A stretch of DNA of 64,000 bases from Apostichopus japonicus (taxonomy: Eukaryota; Echinodermata; Holothuroidea; Aspidochirotida; Stichopodidae). The stretch's first letter is position 1. Every line of letters begins with the position of its first letter. The notes below the pieces were generated by a model. It made no database searches. It was not told where the DNA came from and worked only from the letters and a program-made list of their open reading frames with translations. Shown here one piece after another: positions 32,255-45,626 of this stretch. The stretch lies in NCBI RefSeq assembly GCF_037975245.1, contig NC_092568.1, positions 1,490,001 through 1,554,000 on the forward strand, in the 5' to 3' direction. The position numbers and the translations under genes are program-made.

Positions 32255-33118
32255 GGCCATATTATTGTAAACTGTATATATTTTCATGTCACACTTTAAA
32301 AGCACTCGTATTGATAGTATATGAGCAGTGAAAATCATATTTTCTATCAGATAAAGGTTAGGAACTGTTTATACTATCAGTAGGGGGTGCTTTGAAGCAT
32401 GATATCAGAGGACAGTATATACGACGTCTTGAAGCATGGTATGGGAGCACAGTATATAGATTGGTATATTAGCATTAGACAAATTGTCCAATACTGGCTG
32501 CAATATAATCTGAAGAAAAAATGATTGCATAAACGGCCAATTCAAGTAAAATGATATAAACTCTGTACGATTAGATATCATGACCTTGACATAACTACAA
32601 TGTCATGCTGGAGTTAAGTTTCTCTCGTAATCGTTCAAAATTTATATGGGGATTCCCCTGGCATCCGTGTTTCTTATATTTCTTATACAATCATGTTATG
32701 ACAAGTTCTTCGATTCGCATTTCTAAATAACATTTCTAATAAAACAAAAAGGGGGAAGTGTATTCACCACTTCGATGATGGCCACAGAAAGTTCAATCGA
32801 GTTCCATACTTCTTATAAGTATGAGATCCATTCGGTGGTTCACTGTCATGTCATAAAAAAAGGGGGGGAGGTGGCAACCTGGCAATATATCTGATTTGAA
32901 TAACCGCGCAAGCTTTACAGAAATAATGAGAATTGGATTATGGGAAAATGTGAGGGCGCTTATCCCTCTGTGTTCATGGTGGTTACTACGGCACCGAGAA
33001 ATACCGATACACGTTTTAAACTCACAAAACAATTCAAGCACAACCTTCCGGTCTTTCCATTGTATTTACTTGTGTAATTTTAATCATGTGTTAATTGTGT
33101 AGTTTTTAAGATCTATTA

Positions 33119-33196
33119 TATTTTTGTAAAGCGCATTGATGCCGGTGCTTATCGCGCCTGATATAAATGTTTGGTATTATTATAATTATTTATTAT
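33119..33196 (+). mobile_element. LINE/SINE 3'-tail-like fragment (copy B)
   Basis: Duplicate of 27801-27873, with the same GCGC stem and ATT-rich tail and a few substitutions. Confidence 0.5.
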
Positions 33197-36100
33197 CTAA
33201 ATATGCCTAGAAATTAGAATGCTCCATTTGACACCAGTAAATACTCCTACATCGACGAGGGGAGTTGGGGGGGGGGGGTTGTGGAGAGCTGCGAATGTCA
33301 AGTGTACAGTGCAGTCGTACTCCAAACGTTCTTCTACTCATGTTGTCGCACTCGCACTACAAGACTAGTCTGCTGTGAACTGACTTTAATCGACAAGTCT
33401 TTACACGTCCATAGAAATAGTGAATTGGGTCAACAACGTATCGGGTAACGGAAGCAACTGTATTTTATATTTGCCTAGCTGGCCCTGTACTAGAGAGCCA
33501 AACCCTTGTTGTATTTTAATTGTGTGACAATTACCAAGTCTTTCTGCGAATACGATTATAACTAAGGTTCTTCATGCACCCACCGTACCACCGCTTACGC
33601 CTATATTAACCTGTCATTTTATATGAATTGACCTTTCCAATATAGGCCTATACCATATCATCCGTTCCTTTGCTGCCAATGCAGTAAATAAAGATCTATA
33701 AGCATAGGCTGCACTGCTACTAATCAGTCCCTAAAATAAATAAAAATAAACATTAAATATCGTCTTGATGTATATACTTGTAGCTTTTTGTTCCATCATT
33801 TTTATCCTTTGTAAAAGGAGAATAATTATTGATACACAATACAAATGAAGTACATATGTTTTATTTGCTACCATGCTTAAACTCGGTGAGTGCAATTTGG
33901 TAAACCAAACTTATACATTCTGCATTGACTGTGTAAAAAATGGTGGTAACAGAAACTTTGGTTTGTCGAATTTATTTCTATTTTTCAGATTCTCGCCCTT
34001 TTCGTCGAAAGCATCATACTATGCCTGTTTGAAAATTTGAAAATGATAAGACTTGATTGAAGTCATTTTGTCGTATTACCGAAGCGTCCTAACTTGTCCT
34101 TGCTTCACCCGTCAACTGGTTAAATATTACTACAGCGATACACAATGTCAACGGTCTTTGCATTAGAGATGAACCAGTCTCATTGGTCTATATACTAACG
34201 CAAAAAAAGTTGTCTTATATTGCCGACCATGCTAAGCATGGAATTTCCCTTGTGTAGCCTATATACTTTAAAAGGTACATACATTATATTTAATAAATGA
34301 TTTTATATATTCCATCAGCAACAATGGTTGCATGCATGGGCGTGTCGTGAAAACAGACACAAATATTTATTTTATAGTCTATGTTGTGTTAACTGTGACG
34401 CTGAATCAATTCCCACCCAAGTCATATTCAACGTTTCTTTGTTGAACATTTTTTTTAACTCTCGGAAAACACCTAAATAGGCGACATTATCATGACGTAT
34501 AACCGTTAACCGATGAATTGAAGCCAGTAGGGGACACTTCACGAGGGTAAAGTCCATTGAGCGTGCCGTGCATATCATATAGGTATCCCGAACAGTGCTA
34601 GGTATATTCTGTTCTTCGTTTCATCTTATTTTTAACGACATTCTTACTTTAATCCTCACCTTATTTCTTCTTATTTCTTCAACGGCTGCTTGTTGATGTT
34701 AATGCTATACATTATTATATACCCGTACAGTTCCATTTTTGTTCAAAACCAAAAAGAAATTATTATAATATTTTTCCCCCTTTTATCTTTTATTATGAAA
34801 TTTCGGAATGATTCAAATTGCATACACTTATTGGCTTTCGTTTTCTATAAGTATCAAGTTTACAGTAATGAAAGTTAGTTAATGATATTTCTCAATATGT
34901 GGGAGCTATTCTAGTTTTGATCATGATTACGGGTTACACATTTCACAAAGCAATTGAACTATTTATAAGCCAAATTGGAAACTGCTAACCGAGGCTAAAA
35001 CTGTAGCTGAATTTTGACAGTTTGCAGAAAGTTGATGAATTGATCACTTTAATTTTGCTCTCATGGCACATTTATAATGATCATCTAAAAGGAACGATTA
35101 AACAGGAATTATTCCTAGTTTTGCAATGACGGGATTTTCCGTCGTTATTTTCGTGATATTCATGCTCTATTGTAAAACATATCAGACAATATATAGGTTG
35201 CCATGGTTGTAAACCAATTGCGTGGTTGGTGCCAGCAAACAAGCCCCGCCTTATACATCTTACCAATGTGTAAACTTCGGTGGCATGTCGCTTTCAAATG
35301 TGGCGGCTTGCACACGGTATTCACACTTTCTATGTTTTCTTTACCGTCCAAATGATTAGAAATGTGTAAAAGCTTGAGTGTTTTGTTGATTCGGATATTT
35401 ACAAACAAACCACAAGACTCGATACTATACAATGGCATATATATATTAGTGACAGGGCAAATATGACCTTGAAGGAGATGATTTCGGGCACAACATTTAT
35501 TTTGAACATATTGTATACTGTTAGTAGACCGTTAAGAAACACTACCAGGGAGTCGTGGTCAAAATGGCTAAGGCCATTGACTTGCAATCTAAGCTAGCAT
35601 ACGCCCAATAAAACCCCATTGACTTCAGACTAAATCACAAAAGTAATGTGGTCTCTAAGTCTAGATAGAAGTTCTCACTAGCTAAACGCTACCCGGCATC
35701 ACCGGATAGCTGACAAGTTGGCCATTCATGGCACCATCAATTTTTTTTCCGTATCATCACCGTGAAGATATTAGTGCTATCAGAGCCTGAAGTTTTCGTC
35801 ACTTGTAAACAAACCTTTTCACTCAGTATAATGTAAACAATTTTCGTAAGCTGCTCCTGGGAGACCTGTAGGGGGTCTAAAACTGCCTCAATTGACCCAA
35901 TTTCTGCACCACGTGTACTTCTATTCAGGCTCTTTAACATACAAGCCACAAAAAAAAAAATCCTGACTGATAACATATCAAAGAAGATGTTCTCCTACTG
36001 CATTTTGGTACTGAAGGAGAACATCCAGGCGGATTGATACAGACTCTAATAGGAGTATGCCACCTTAAGGCTTGCGGTTTCGAGTCCTGGCCAGATACGT

Positions 36101-36779
36101 TGCCTCTCTTCACCAGGTGTATACATTGGGACCTGCGAAGTAACTTGTATATATTGTTGGGCGCACTGGTTTTGCTGCACACTATGTATGGGAAGTCCCA
36201 CAGCCGCCACTCACGAAAGCGACTGTTTGAATTGTGCACACTTGCCAGTGTGTGGTTGGGACAAGTTAGGCTACCAAAGACCATGCAGGGTTAACTATTG
36301 TGAAAATAGTCTGAGAAGGCCTTGCAAGGCCTTGACACAATACTGTAAACCTTTGAAACGTTAAATTTAACTTTATCATCCTTTATTCACTTTTCTCTCC
36401 TCGAAATGTCCCAAACAAATGAAACTCCTTAATTAAATTTGACCGGACTACTGCAGAGCCTAACACACATCAGCTAATTAGATATTGTTCTTGATATCGA
36501 ATACAATAGTCAAAAGAAAAACAAAACTTTGATATAGCCTCAAATCACATGTTTCAAATGCCTTGTAAATGGCCAGGATAAATCGTGTTGACCTCTTCCA
36601 TATCAACACTAAAATTGAGGCCATCCTTTCAGTTTCTATTAATTAAAATCCCATTGTATCACTAATTAGGCCTATATAGAGAAGGGGAAATTTCCTCCTG
36701 CTAGGAATAAATATAGTTTTGTTCGTGTATACTGTTTTCTAAATTTATCGAAAAAACTGTCCCTATATGATATTGTATG

Positions 36780-36782
<3 letters not shown>

Positions 36783-36826
<44 letters not shown>
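36783..36826. repeat. (TA)n microsatellite (copy B)
   Basis: Counterpart of 31830-31883, shorter and starting after ACA. Confidence 0.95.
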
Positions 36827-36828
<2 letters not shown>

Positions 36829-38112
36829 CTGTAACTTGTGGAGTTGCTAGTGGCCTGTAACTTGTGCAGTTGTTGTACACACGATGTAAACACAGATTGG
36901 GAGAACAGTATTCTATACGGTAGTGGGAGAGGAAGTACGGCACCATGTGCCCGGCCTGCCTTTATGCCTATGTGACACACTGAAGTTGATATAGTTTCAA
37001 ACTAAACGTTGCCATGATCGTCTACGTTTAATGAAGATTCGATAAATATATACCATTTAGTGCTGTTATATCTAGATAGCGGTATTTTCGTTAGAATGTC
37101 TTTAAAACATCGTAGTATCAAAATCTAGCATTTCTTTTTAACGGTACTATAACATCATGAATATTTATATATTACTTATGTAAATATTCATGATGGGGCC
37201 ATATTATTGTAAACTGTATATATTTTCATGTCACACTTTAAAAGCACTCGTATTGATAGTATATGAGCAGTGAAAATCATATTTTCTATCAGATAAAGGT
37301 TAGGAACTGTTTATACTATCAGTAGGGGGTGCTTTGAAGCATGATATCAGAGGACAGTATATACGACGTCTTGAAGCATGGTATGGGAGCACAGTATATA
37401 GATTGGTATATTAGCATTAGACAAATTGTCCAATACTGGCTGCAATATAATCTGAAGAAAAAATGATTGCATAAACGGCCAATTCAAGTAAAATGATATA
37501 AACTCTGTACGATTAGATATCATGACCTTGACATAACTACAATGTCATGCTGGAGTTAAGTTTCTCTCGTAATCGTTCAAAATTTATATGGGGATTCCCC
37601 TGGCATCCGTGTTTCTTATATTTCTTATACAATCATGTTATGACAAGTTCTTCGATTCGCATTTCTAAATAACATTTCTAATAAAACAAAAAGGGGGAAG
37701 TGTATTCACCACTTCGATGATGGCCACAGAAAGTTCAATCGAGTTCCATACTTCTTATAAGTATGAGATCCATTCGGTGGTTCACTGTCATATCATACAA
37801 AAAAAGTCGCATTTATGCATCATTTCCAGTCGGAGGTATAAGTTAGAAACTCTCTCTGACACATTTCGCTAGTTTACGATCCAGAATTAATCCTCTGCTT
37901 TCATAGCACTAATACTTGGGTAGAGGTGGGGGGGGGGGACTTATATTGGCTAATGACCGCAACCTGGCAATATATCTGATTTGTAACCAAGTAACAATAT
38001 GAAAGGGGGGGGGGTACATTCTTTTAATACACAGTGTTATATTGCTTCTTAACCTTTGACCAAGACCATATATGTATATATATTATATCTATTTCCCTTC
38101 CGAAGACACTTA

Positions 38113-38361
38113 CGGAGCGCCGTTTGTATTAAAAGTATCCAAAACTGACATCGTTATCAGTCCAAAGTGACATCAACATATCGAAAACGAAATCGACCAT
38201 TTAAAAAATGAAATCGACTTGTCCAAAATTTGTTGTACTGAATAGTATTTTCGATACTCCGATTTCATTTTGGACATGTCGATTTCGTTTTCGATACCAC
38301 AATCTCAAATTTGGACATAACGATGTCAATTTGGATAGTTTTGAAAACACATGGCGCCCAG
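38113..38361. mobile_element. Foldback MITE flanked by TA
   Basis: The left end CGGAGCGCCGTTTGTATT mirrors the right end, which read inverted is CTGGGCGCCATGTGTTTT. Further inside, TATCCAAA, TGACATCGTTAT, GTCCAAA and ATCGAAAACGAAATCGAC recur inverted. TA dinucleotides flank both ends, which fits a Tc1/mariner-type target, though that is inferred. Confidence 0.75.
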
Positions 38362-38373
38362 TAGATACTTCAG

Positions 38374-38686
38374 ATAATAATAATAATAGTAATAATCAGC
38401 AGTTATTTTAACGACGCTTAAGCTATCACAGATGTGGGGAAAATCCGCAAGGGCTTATGGATAACAACTTTCACGTCGGGTGGTTTCCAATTCAACATTT
38501 TAAACTCATTTTGGGAACCTTTTCAATTTAGAAAGTCATTTCAGATGGGGAAAACCGTAGATTTCTCTTGGATGAAAACCCACCTTACTATATGACCCGG
38601 CCGGGAATCGAACCCCGAGCCTCCCGATTGCTAAACCTCATTGCTTCATATGCCACCGCCTTTATGCACTCGGCCACAGCACCGGT
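38374..38686 (-). mobile_element. tRNA-derived SINE
   Basis: Read on the minus strand it starts GGTGCTGTGGCCGAGTGCAT, a tRNA-Leu/Ser-like 5' end with an A box. A B box GGTTCGATTCC lies at 38614-38604. After about 200 bp of unrelated body it ends in an ATT-repeat tail at 38374-38396. It is not a functional tRNA, because no acceptor stem closes and the anticodon arm is degenerate. Confidence 0.75.
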
Positions 38687-39094
38687 CTAATGATGACGAA
38701 ACACCGTTATGATCGCATGTTTACGCTGTTCCAATGTAAGGTGACCACTGTGGTTGCTAAGTTTTCGCATGGAAGTGATACTTCCATGGTTTTCGTGCCC
38801 ACGCTCTATGATATTTCGTGACTTTTCTTAAAACAGACAAACAAACAAACCTATCAAGTAGGATTTTGTTGATGTGAGATTTGGAGATCCCACCATGAGA
38901 AGATACGCAAAACCACGAGTCTCACTGTAAAACCCTTGAGTGTTGGCAGGTATCATGTGCTGTCAAATCAGTTTCGAGCAGCCGACTTCAACACAATATA
39001 ATGTTAACCATGCACTATTATCGAGAATGGTATAACCGCATTCTGAGGATTTCTTAAATGGAAAGAGGGAGTGTATAAATAAGGACGGGACATT
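38687..39094. other. Intergenic, no feature seen
   Basis: This roughly 400 bp stretch between the SINE and the next foldback element holds nothing I can name. Confidence 0.5.
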
Positions 39095-39518
39095 TATGGC
39101 AAGCCATGTGGGACAAACACTGCATAATATATCCGCGTATTAATTGGAATTTATACGCGTATTAAATGGAATATATACTCGAATATATTATTAGCCAATC
39201 ATATGGCTTAAATATATCCGCGTATTAATTCGAATATATACACGTATTAATTCGAATATATACACGTATTAAATAAAATACATATGGGTATTAAATCCAA
39301 TATATGCACGGATTAATTAGAATATACACGAAAAAAAACATTTCCGCTCTTGCTGTGTACATTTACCAAGGATAAATGTTTTGGCGGGCTCGCGAGATCG
39401 CTTCAAAAAGCGAAACTTTACACATGTACAACACATGTATATTCGAATTAATACGCGTACATATTCGAATTAATACGCGGATATATTATGCGGTGTTTGT
39501 CCCACATGCCTTGCCATA
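39095..39518. mobile_element. Foldback element with internal CGTATTAATT repeats
   Basis: Ends are TATGGCAAG and CTTGCCATA. The arms continue as CATGTGGGACAAACAC and TATATCCGCGTATTAATT in inverted order for about 50 bp. A 6 bp direct repeat GACATT flanks it (39089-39094 and 39519-39524). The left half contains several tandem CGTATTAA-type repeats of about 22 bp. The superfamily is not determined. Confidence 0.8.
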
Positions 39519-39524
39519 GACATT

Positions 39525-42500
39525 GGCCATGCAATGGCATGCGACAACGGAAGCTTCAAGAGACACCTGTTCATGACAACGATGAATGCACGCAGTAACG
39601 TTTCCAACGACATGGGGGTTTGTTGGGGTGGTGTTGGGGTGGGGGAGTGAAGTATAGTGGATGAGGAGATGGAGGAGAGGGAAGGGTAGCGACAATGACA
39701 ATGGCAAGAAGATATGGAGACGTGTCTACAGACCGTATCAAATATCAATACAGTTGGCGATATTTAAGATTGATTTGTATACTTCGTGCAGACTTGTAGT
39801 TGAGTCTTCCATACCCGTATTCGTATATTCTAGCATAGTTGCCTGAACTTGTACCCGTCCTATTTGATTTGTACTCCGCGTACCCATATACTCTTCGCAA
39901 GTTGGAAAGCTAAGTTAGGTACTAATCCGAGACATACATTTTATACACGTATAAAGTACTCATGCAAAGGGCATTGTACTTGTACTCGGATGTTCTTGTA
40001 TCAGTACTATATTTAGAGTAATTGTGAGGGGTTTGGGGTTTTTCAAGAACAAATGGGAAGAGTATTGGGAAATTGGGATGGCTACTTGGATATACATGAA
40101 TGGGATTTTATAGGCTAAAAATCACCTAAAGATTCGGTAACTCAACAAGGTATAGGCTACGTATACTATCAATTTGAACATTACATGATTTACGTTATTT
40201 CTGTATGTATCACAATCACACGTATCGTGCATAGCCAGATGAACGGGTAATAGGGGCGCTGCGAGTAGCTTCATTTAAACAAAGTGGTGGGGGGGGGGGG
40301 TGGCAGTGACTTGGAAGGGAGTCAAATGAAAGCTTCTAGAGCCTTTATTGATATTATCAACGATTTATAAGCTACATTTTAAGTTGGGCTGTAACTTTAC
40401 AACCTTCCTGCCAATACATGCAATATTTTGTTAAAGTTGACTCTACTTTTATATATTTCCTCTCCTCCCCCTCCCCTCCCCCTCCCCTCCAAACCCCTCC
40501 TCATTTACTTCTGCCACTGTAAGTTATCCTTCATCTATTTGGCTGCTCCTCATAAGTCAGGGTATTACGTAAAATCAATTACAGAGAATGTCGCAATGTT
40601 TCCATGATTTCATTTGAAACCTGCGGTTACTTTCACTGGTCGTATCTTGTGCTAGTTTGGTCCTGACCTTTGTAATGGTTACAAAACGTATAGTAGATTG
40701 TTAGAAGCCTTGTCTTTTAGTTATGACATTACAATATTGTGTGAAATGTCCCGCCCCCTCCTCCTCCCATCCAAAAAAAAAATAGATCGTTAATTAAACG
40801 ATATTAACAATCTTTACTACCGTTTGAACATTTGACGTCATATTTGTCAACTGTAAACAAATACATCTTTCTTAATTAGTATATTTCGTCAGCCACACCC
40901 AGCCCTTTAAGCAATAACTCTTTTCTCGCTAGAACACCACCAAAGTAAATATGCTTACATTTAATCAATGACTGATACATTCATCTGCATGATGGTATGG
41001 GCGGTCAGGCCTATATAGACGATGCGCCAGATATAAAAACCTCACAATACAAATAACTAAATATATACTGACTTCCTGTACAATTCCACAATAAATGCAT
41101 TGTTAAAAAGACAATTGTGGCAAAGTTTTGTGGGTTGTATGGAATTTCTAAGCGTTTGTGTGCAAACACCGGCCATGAATGGTTGAAAAAGTTGCTACTA
41201 AGGGGATTGATTCCCTTCTATATATAATTGTTACGTATATGCCAGAGTTGATCATCAGGCCCGTATAGCCAAGTTCCATTATTATTATTAGGTGTATGGG
41301 TTGGGGGGGGGGGTGGATGGGGGGAACTTAACGAGGTGAGAAACTTTTTCTGTGAATGAGGGCAAAAAGGTGCAAACTGTTGCTCCCAGTGAAATTATTT
41401 TAATTACATGCGTTTAGTACAAGTGTTCAGTTCTGGCATGTTAATAATAGGAATAATATAGAGGTGGGGGGTTATAGGATTTAATTTGTAATTGAGAACA
41501 ACTTCCCCAAGAAGGTAAGAACAATTTATTCCATATGGGAGATTTCACAGGTAATCTGATTTTTTGTTTACTTTCACAAACAAGTAGGCTGAAGACTAAT
41601 TGAGTATATCATCATAGAACCACATGCATGCATCAATTATTTATGTTTTTCTTCATTTATTCATTAAAATGTTTATCCTATCTTCTTGTAATGGAGTTCG
41701 GTTTTGTAAATACTGACTTTAAAATATCGAACTTCTTAAAAATGACTTAATGATTATGGCATTTGCTTCATTGTCAACATTGTTTACATTCTGCCTTAAA
41801 AAAGAAAAAGAAATAAAAAAGAAATTGGAGAAAAGTAAACTGTTTCAGATCCTATAGTGATCCTGTGGCATTACAGATCAAGTTTAAAAAAAAAAAAAAA
41901 CTGATAGCCCATTTCACATACGACTTTTAAAATATATCATAGGATATCTTCCAAGTGGAGCAAGCTTTATCTCAGCTGTTTGGAAGTGCGGTTCCGTGCA
42001 TCACAATGATCTGCGTCACAAACGTTATAAGTTAAGGATGGCAATATTGGGTTTGGGTCTCTTTCAAGTAACGGCCTTTTTCCTCCTTCTTCGGATTGAA
42101 CTTTGATTACTTTAACCTCGATAATTCTACATTATTTAAGACAAAGAGAAGGGCGTGACATCATATACAGAGATATCAATTTGTTTTACTTGGTTTCTCA
42201 AAGCTGTGATATGAAGGCTTCGTATCACGGAACTAACGCCTATGTAATCAACCCGAAGGTGAGCCTGGTTCCATTTTCCCTTTTAGATGAGGGTTGGGGA
42301 AGTGGGGGGGGGAGGGGTTAGGAACGTAGTATGCTAACATTGGCATATAAAAGTTGCAAGATATTTGCTGTACATAGTGCATTTTTGTGTGCTTAATTAC
42401 ATCCCCAAAGCCTCCCAACACCCATACAATTATTTTTCAATTAGTTCACATTAGTAATAATCATTGGTGGTTCATCTTATACCGATAATGAAACTAATTT

Positions 42501-44177
42501 AGATGCCATATTTGTTCCCCTGTTTGTTTTACAAATTCGAAGGAAACGAAACAACAACAAAAGAACCGAAACTTGGAACTGGAATTTTCGGTCGTTTGTT
42601 CACCCCACTTCTGGTCAAATATCTTTATTTTTAACCTGTTGAAACTGTTGGTGTTTAAAAGAAACTTTATTTTGCCGTTTATAGGGAATATAATCACACA
42701 TTGTCTTATAAGCAACTAAGTTATGCCACACCTTGTCGAACATATACATGGCAAGCCATTTGTGTTTCGTTTTCAAAGTGTCAAAGTTTGATAAGTTCCA
42801 CTATTTGGAGTTATTTATATAGGCCCTATTATAATTGTTGATATCTTATAAATGTTGTCCAAACACTGTGTACTTTGTTTGCTGTATATTGTATACCTAC
42901 GTGTGCACTTTATTTTGCAGTATATCACCGAACCCACCGCGGCCAATACAAGTATATTTCTCGATCATGTTTCGTAAATAATATGGCCTTTAAAACCACA
43001 TGACTTTCCGTCCTACCGATAACGAAACTTATGAAGGTACCATATTTGACGACGCTGAAGTTTTGCTTGACTGGTTTTTATTTACAAAGGGTCATGTACA
43101 ATTCTGCGAAACCCATAATATGAAATGAAATGAAACGTTGAGCTGTTAATGTCGGTCTTTTGTACATCCAATCTACACAATCGTGCCTTTCTTTACCCTC
43201 CTGTTGATAGTTATCCAAAAAAAAGGGAATATCACCACACCTTATTTGAATATTTTAATACATGTCGCCCATGTATTTCATGCATATAGCAAGCCGTTTG
43301 ATATGTTTTCCCCAAGTTATAAAGATTTATATAATTTTATAATGAAATATATAAAAAATATATTAAATGAATTAGAGATATAACTTTATTACATATCTTT
43401 ATCTATATATAGTTAGTTATATATATGTCTTTATAGTTAAGGAATTAAATGTGTTTTAAATTCAAGATACCGTTTAAGTAAATTTGAGATATCGATAATT
43501 TTATTTAAATATATCTCCAGCTCAATTAGAAAGATATTTCTAATAGTAAAATAAAGATGTCTTTAATTCGATATAAATATGTTCCATTGCAATTAAAGGT
43601 ATCTCCCTTAGTTCCATCTAGTAATACCTTTATTTTCTAACCAATTGCTTTTATAGAGATATTTTCAGTTGCTATTGGAAATCATTGTCACTTCCAGATA
43701 CTGTTAATTGAAATAATTTAGATATTGTCAAGTCGAACTAGAGATATCTTTCAATTCTCTGGGGTACTTTATTTATCGCATTTGGAGGTTAATTCTTGAA
43801 GTTACTTTCATTATACGATACTCTTCAATGTTAATAAAGTTGATTATACAAAGAATTAATTTTACTTACGCGGAACTGATATAGGAACCACACCACAATT
43901 ACAGTGCGTCCCCTCGCAAGGTTTAACCATTGTGTGTGTGTGGGAAGGGGGGGGGGGGGGGAGGAGGGCTTGTTTTAGCATATTATCAAGTACCATCATT
44001 GCTTGTTCTGCCTTTATGTGCAAGAACATAATTTAAAGTATACACGGTGTGAAAATATGGAGAATTGAAGGTGATATAAACCATTTTAGAAAACCTTTCG
44101 TTAATTGTTGGTATTACTCCAGCGAGCAGTTGGAAGGGTTTGGTTTCAGTATGTTAAACTTGCAGGCTCCTCTTCTA
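39525..44177. other. Intergenic, gene-free, repeat-poor region
   Basis: AT-rich DNA with G or C runs (near 40290, 41303, 42304 and 43950) and C-rich CCCCTCC stretches near 40465. Around 43380-43800 the sequence is unusually rich in AGATAT/ATATCT words. No ORF has protein-like features. Confidence 0.6.
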
Positions 44178-44793
44178 CAGTGGCGGCGCCCAGGGGGTGG
44201 GGCTGGGTGGGGGGCACGTGCCCTCACAAAAAACAAAAACTCCCCCCCCAAAAAAAAAGCCCCCCAGATGCGATTTGTAGTGTTAAATAAAATTACTCAA
44301 ACAAAAACTTGTTTACAAATGACGAAACGTATTATATTCTTCAGTAAAACTTCTTTCCACCAAACATCACAATATTCAGTTGTTTATAACACGGTCATAG
44401 AGGCCCGGCGTGAAACGCTAGTGCTTAAACTTCACTATTCTACCCTGCATGAATTTCAATTTCAATTTTAAACACTCCTATTTAAAATCATTATCAAAGC
44501 AAAAGGGTTAATTTCTATTTTTTGTATAACTTTTTTATTCGCCCCAATTAAAACATAAATATCGGACAGACTAAGCCCGAAAATTAATGAACATAGTATT
44601 ACTTCAAGTTGCAAATAAAGCACCAGATTGCATCTAAGGACCCTTAATTGATAAAACAAATTCTTACACCCCTCTCCTTAGACCCCTCTCACAGGACGGC
44701 ATTCAAAAATAAACATTGTACCCCCTAGTTAAGGGCTGTGCCCCACCCCCCCCCCCCAACCCCCACCAAATTGAATGTCTGGCGCCGTCACTG
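44178..44793. mobile_element. hAT-like MITE
   Basis: Left end CAGTGGCGGCGCC, right end inverted CAGTGACGGCGCC. An 8 bp target duplication CTCTTCTA lies at 44170-44177 and 44794-44801. The interior has C/A-rich tracts and the GCATCTAAGG text shared with the element at 30322. The ORFs across it are not transposase-like. Confidence 0.88.
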
Positions 44794-45554
44794 CTCTTCT
44801 AGCTCAGAATCTAAACGGTCATGATATGAGTTCCATGATAGACCAAGATCTCAGCTATCATTTGGTGGGTAGGATATGCCAGTTGGAAACTTCTATCTCT
44901 GATTTAGGCAGGTATTGAAAGTCACGAGTTTAGTGTGTAAGTCAATGGAACAATTAATTGTCGTGCGAGACCTACATGTGACCGATGTGGTTCAATGTAT
45001 GACCTGTGCTGTACGTAAGTCATATTTACGTGTATACATTACAATGTTGTGTCAGTGGCCTATGCTATAAAAGATTGACGGTACATCTAATATACGTACA
45101 CTGCAACGTTATCGATTTCAACGACAACAAATGTCTTCAAACTGAAGCGTAAAAAGAGAAACTAAAACTGTCAAATTAACAGAAATGGAACGTTAGGGTA
45201 AAAGTACTTCCTCGGAAATTAAGCAATGTTTGTAGCATGTACTACTCCATGATCACCTGATAACTTAAGTTTCCATATGACAGGAATGCTCATTTCTAGC
45301 ATTTCCTTATTACATCATGAAGAATTAAAAACAGGGGAGGGGGATACAGAAAAGGAAGTTGCTGCTGTGTTATATAAATCCCTGAGATTAATTAAAGCCG
45401 TCTGTGCCAACTATAGAAGAACATCTTCGAGAACCGCGGTAAAGCAATAACACCAAGAACAACAATCATCAACAAACATCAAAACTTACAGTAAGTCACA
45501 GTAAACTAAAAAAAAAGTCAAATTCAGATAGAGCTAAAATGAAGATAATAAATG

Positions 45555-45626
45555 CGTGTGTGTGTGTGTGTGAGCAGCTAGTGTGTGTGGTTGGGTGGGG
45601 TGGGGTGGGGTGGGGTGGGGTGGGGT
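45555..45626 (+). repeat. (TG)n and (GGGGT)n simple repeats
   Basis: A TG run at 45555-45571 is followed by GTGTGTGTGG and then about seven GGGGT units at 45591-45626. It is G-quadruplex-prone. It is an interstitial simple repeat, not a telomere. Confidence 0.85.

Larger units (their letters stand above)
27575..32898. repeat. Tandem duplication, copy A (5.32 kb)
   Basis: This unit is repeated head-to-tail by 32899-37983. It starts at AATAACCGCGCAAGC and ends at ATATCTGATTTG. Most of its length differs from copy B by only scattered single-base changes. It lacks about 140 bp present near the end of copy B (37800-37960) and carries an extra 369 bp hAT-like insertion at 30322-30690. No convincing gene was found; paired ORFs in the two copies reflect the duplication, not coding constraint. 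Confidence 0.92.
32899..37983. repeat. Tandem duplication, copy B (5.09 kb)
   Basis: Direct repeat of copy A. The junction reads CTGATTTG|AATAACCGCG. The left side of the junction matches the end of copy B (37976-37983) and the right side matches the start of copy A (27575). Indels relative to copy A include the missing MITE, a shorter TA tract and extra sequence at 37800-37960. Confidence 0.92.

Noticed and set aside
38604-38686. Leu/Ser tRNA gene
   Set aside because: It has A and B boxes, but the acceptor and anticodon stems do not close and a body plus ATT tail follow, so it is a SINE head.
45591-45626. Interstitial telomere
   Set aside because: The unit is GGGGT, not TTAGGG, and the array is short.
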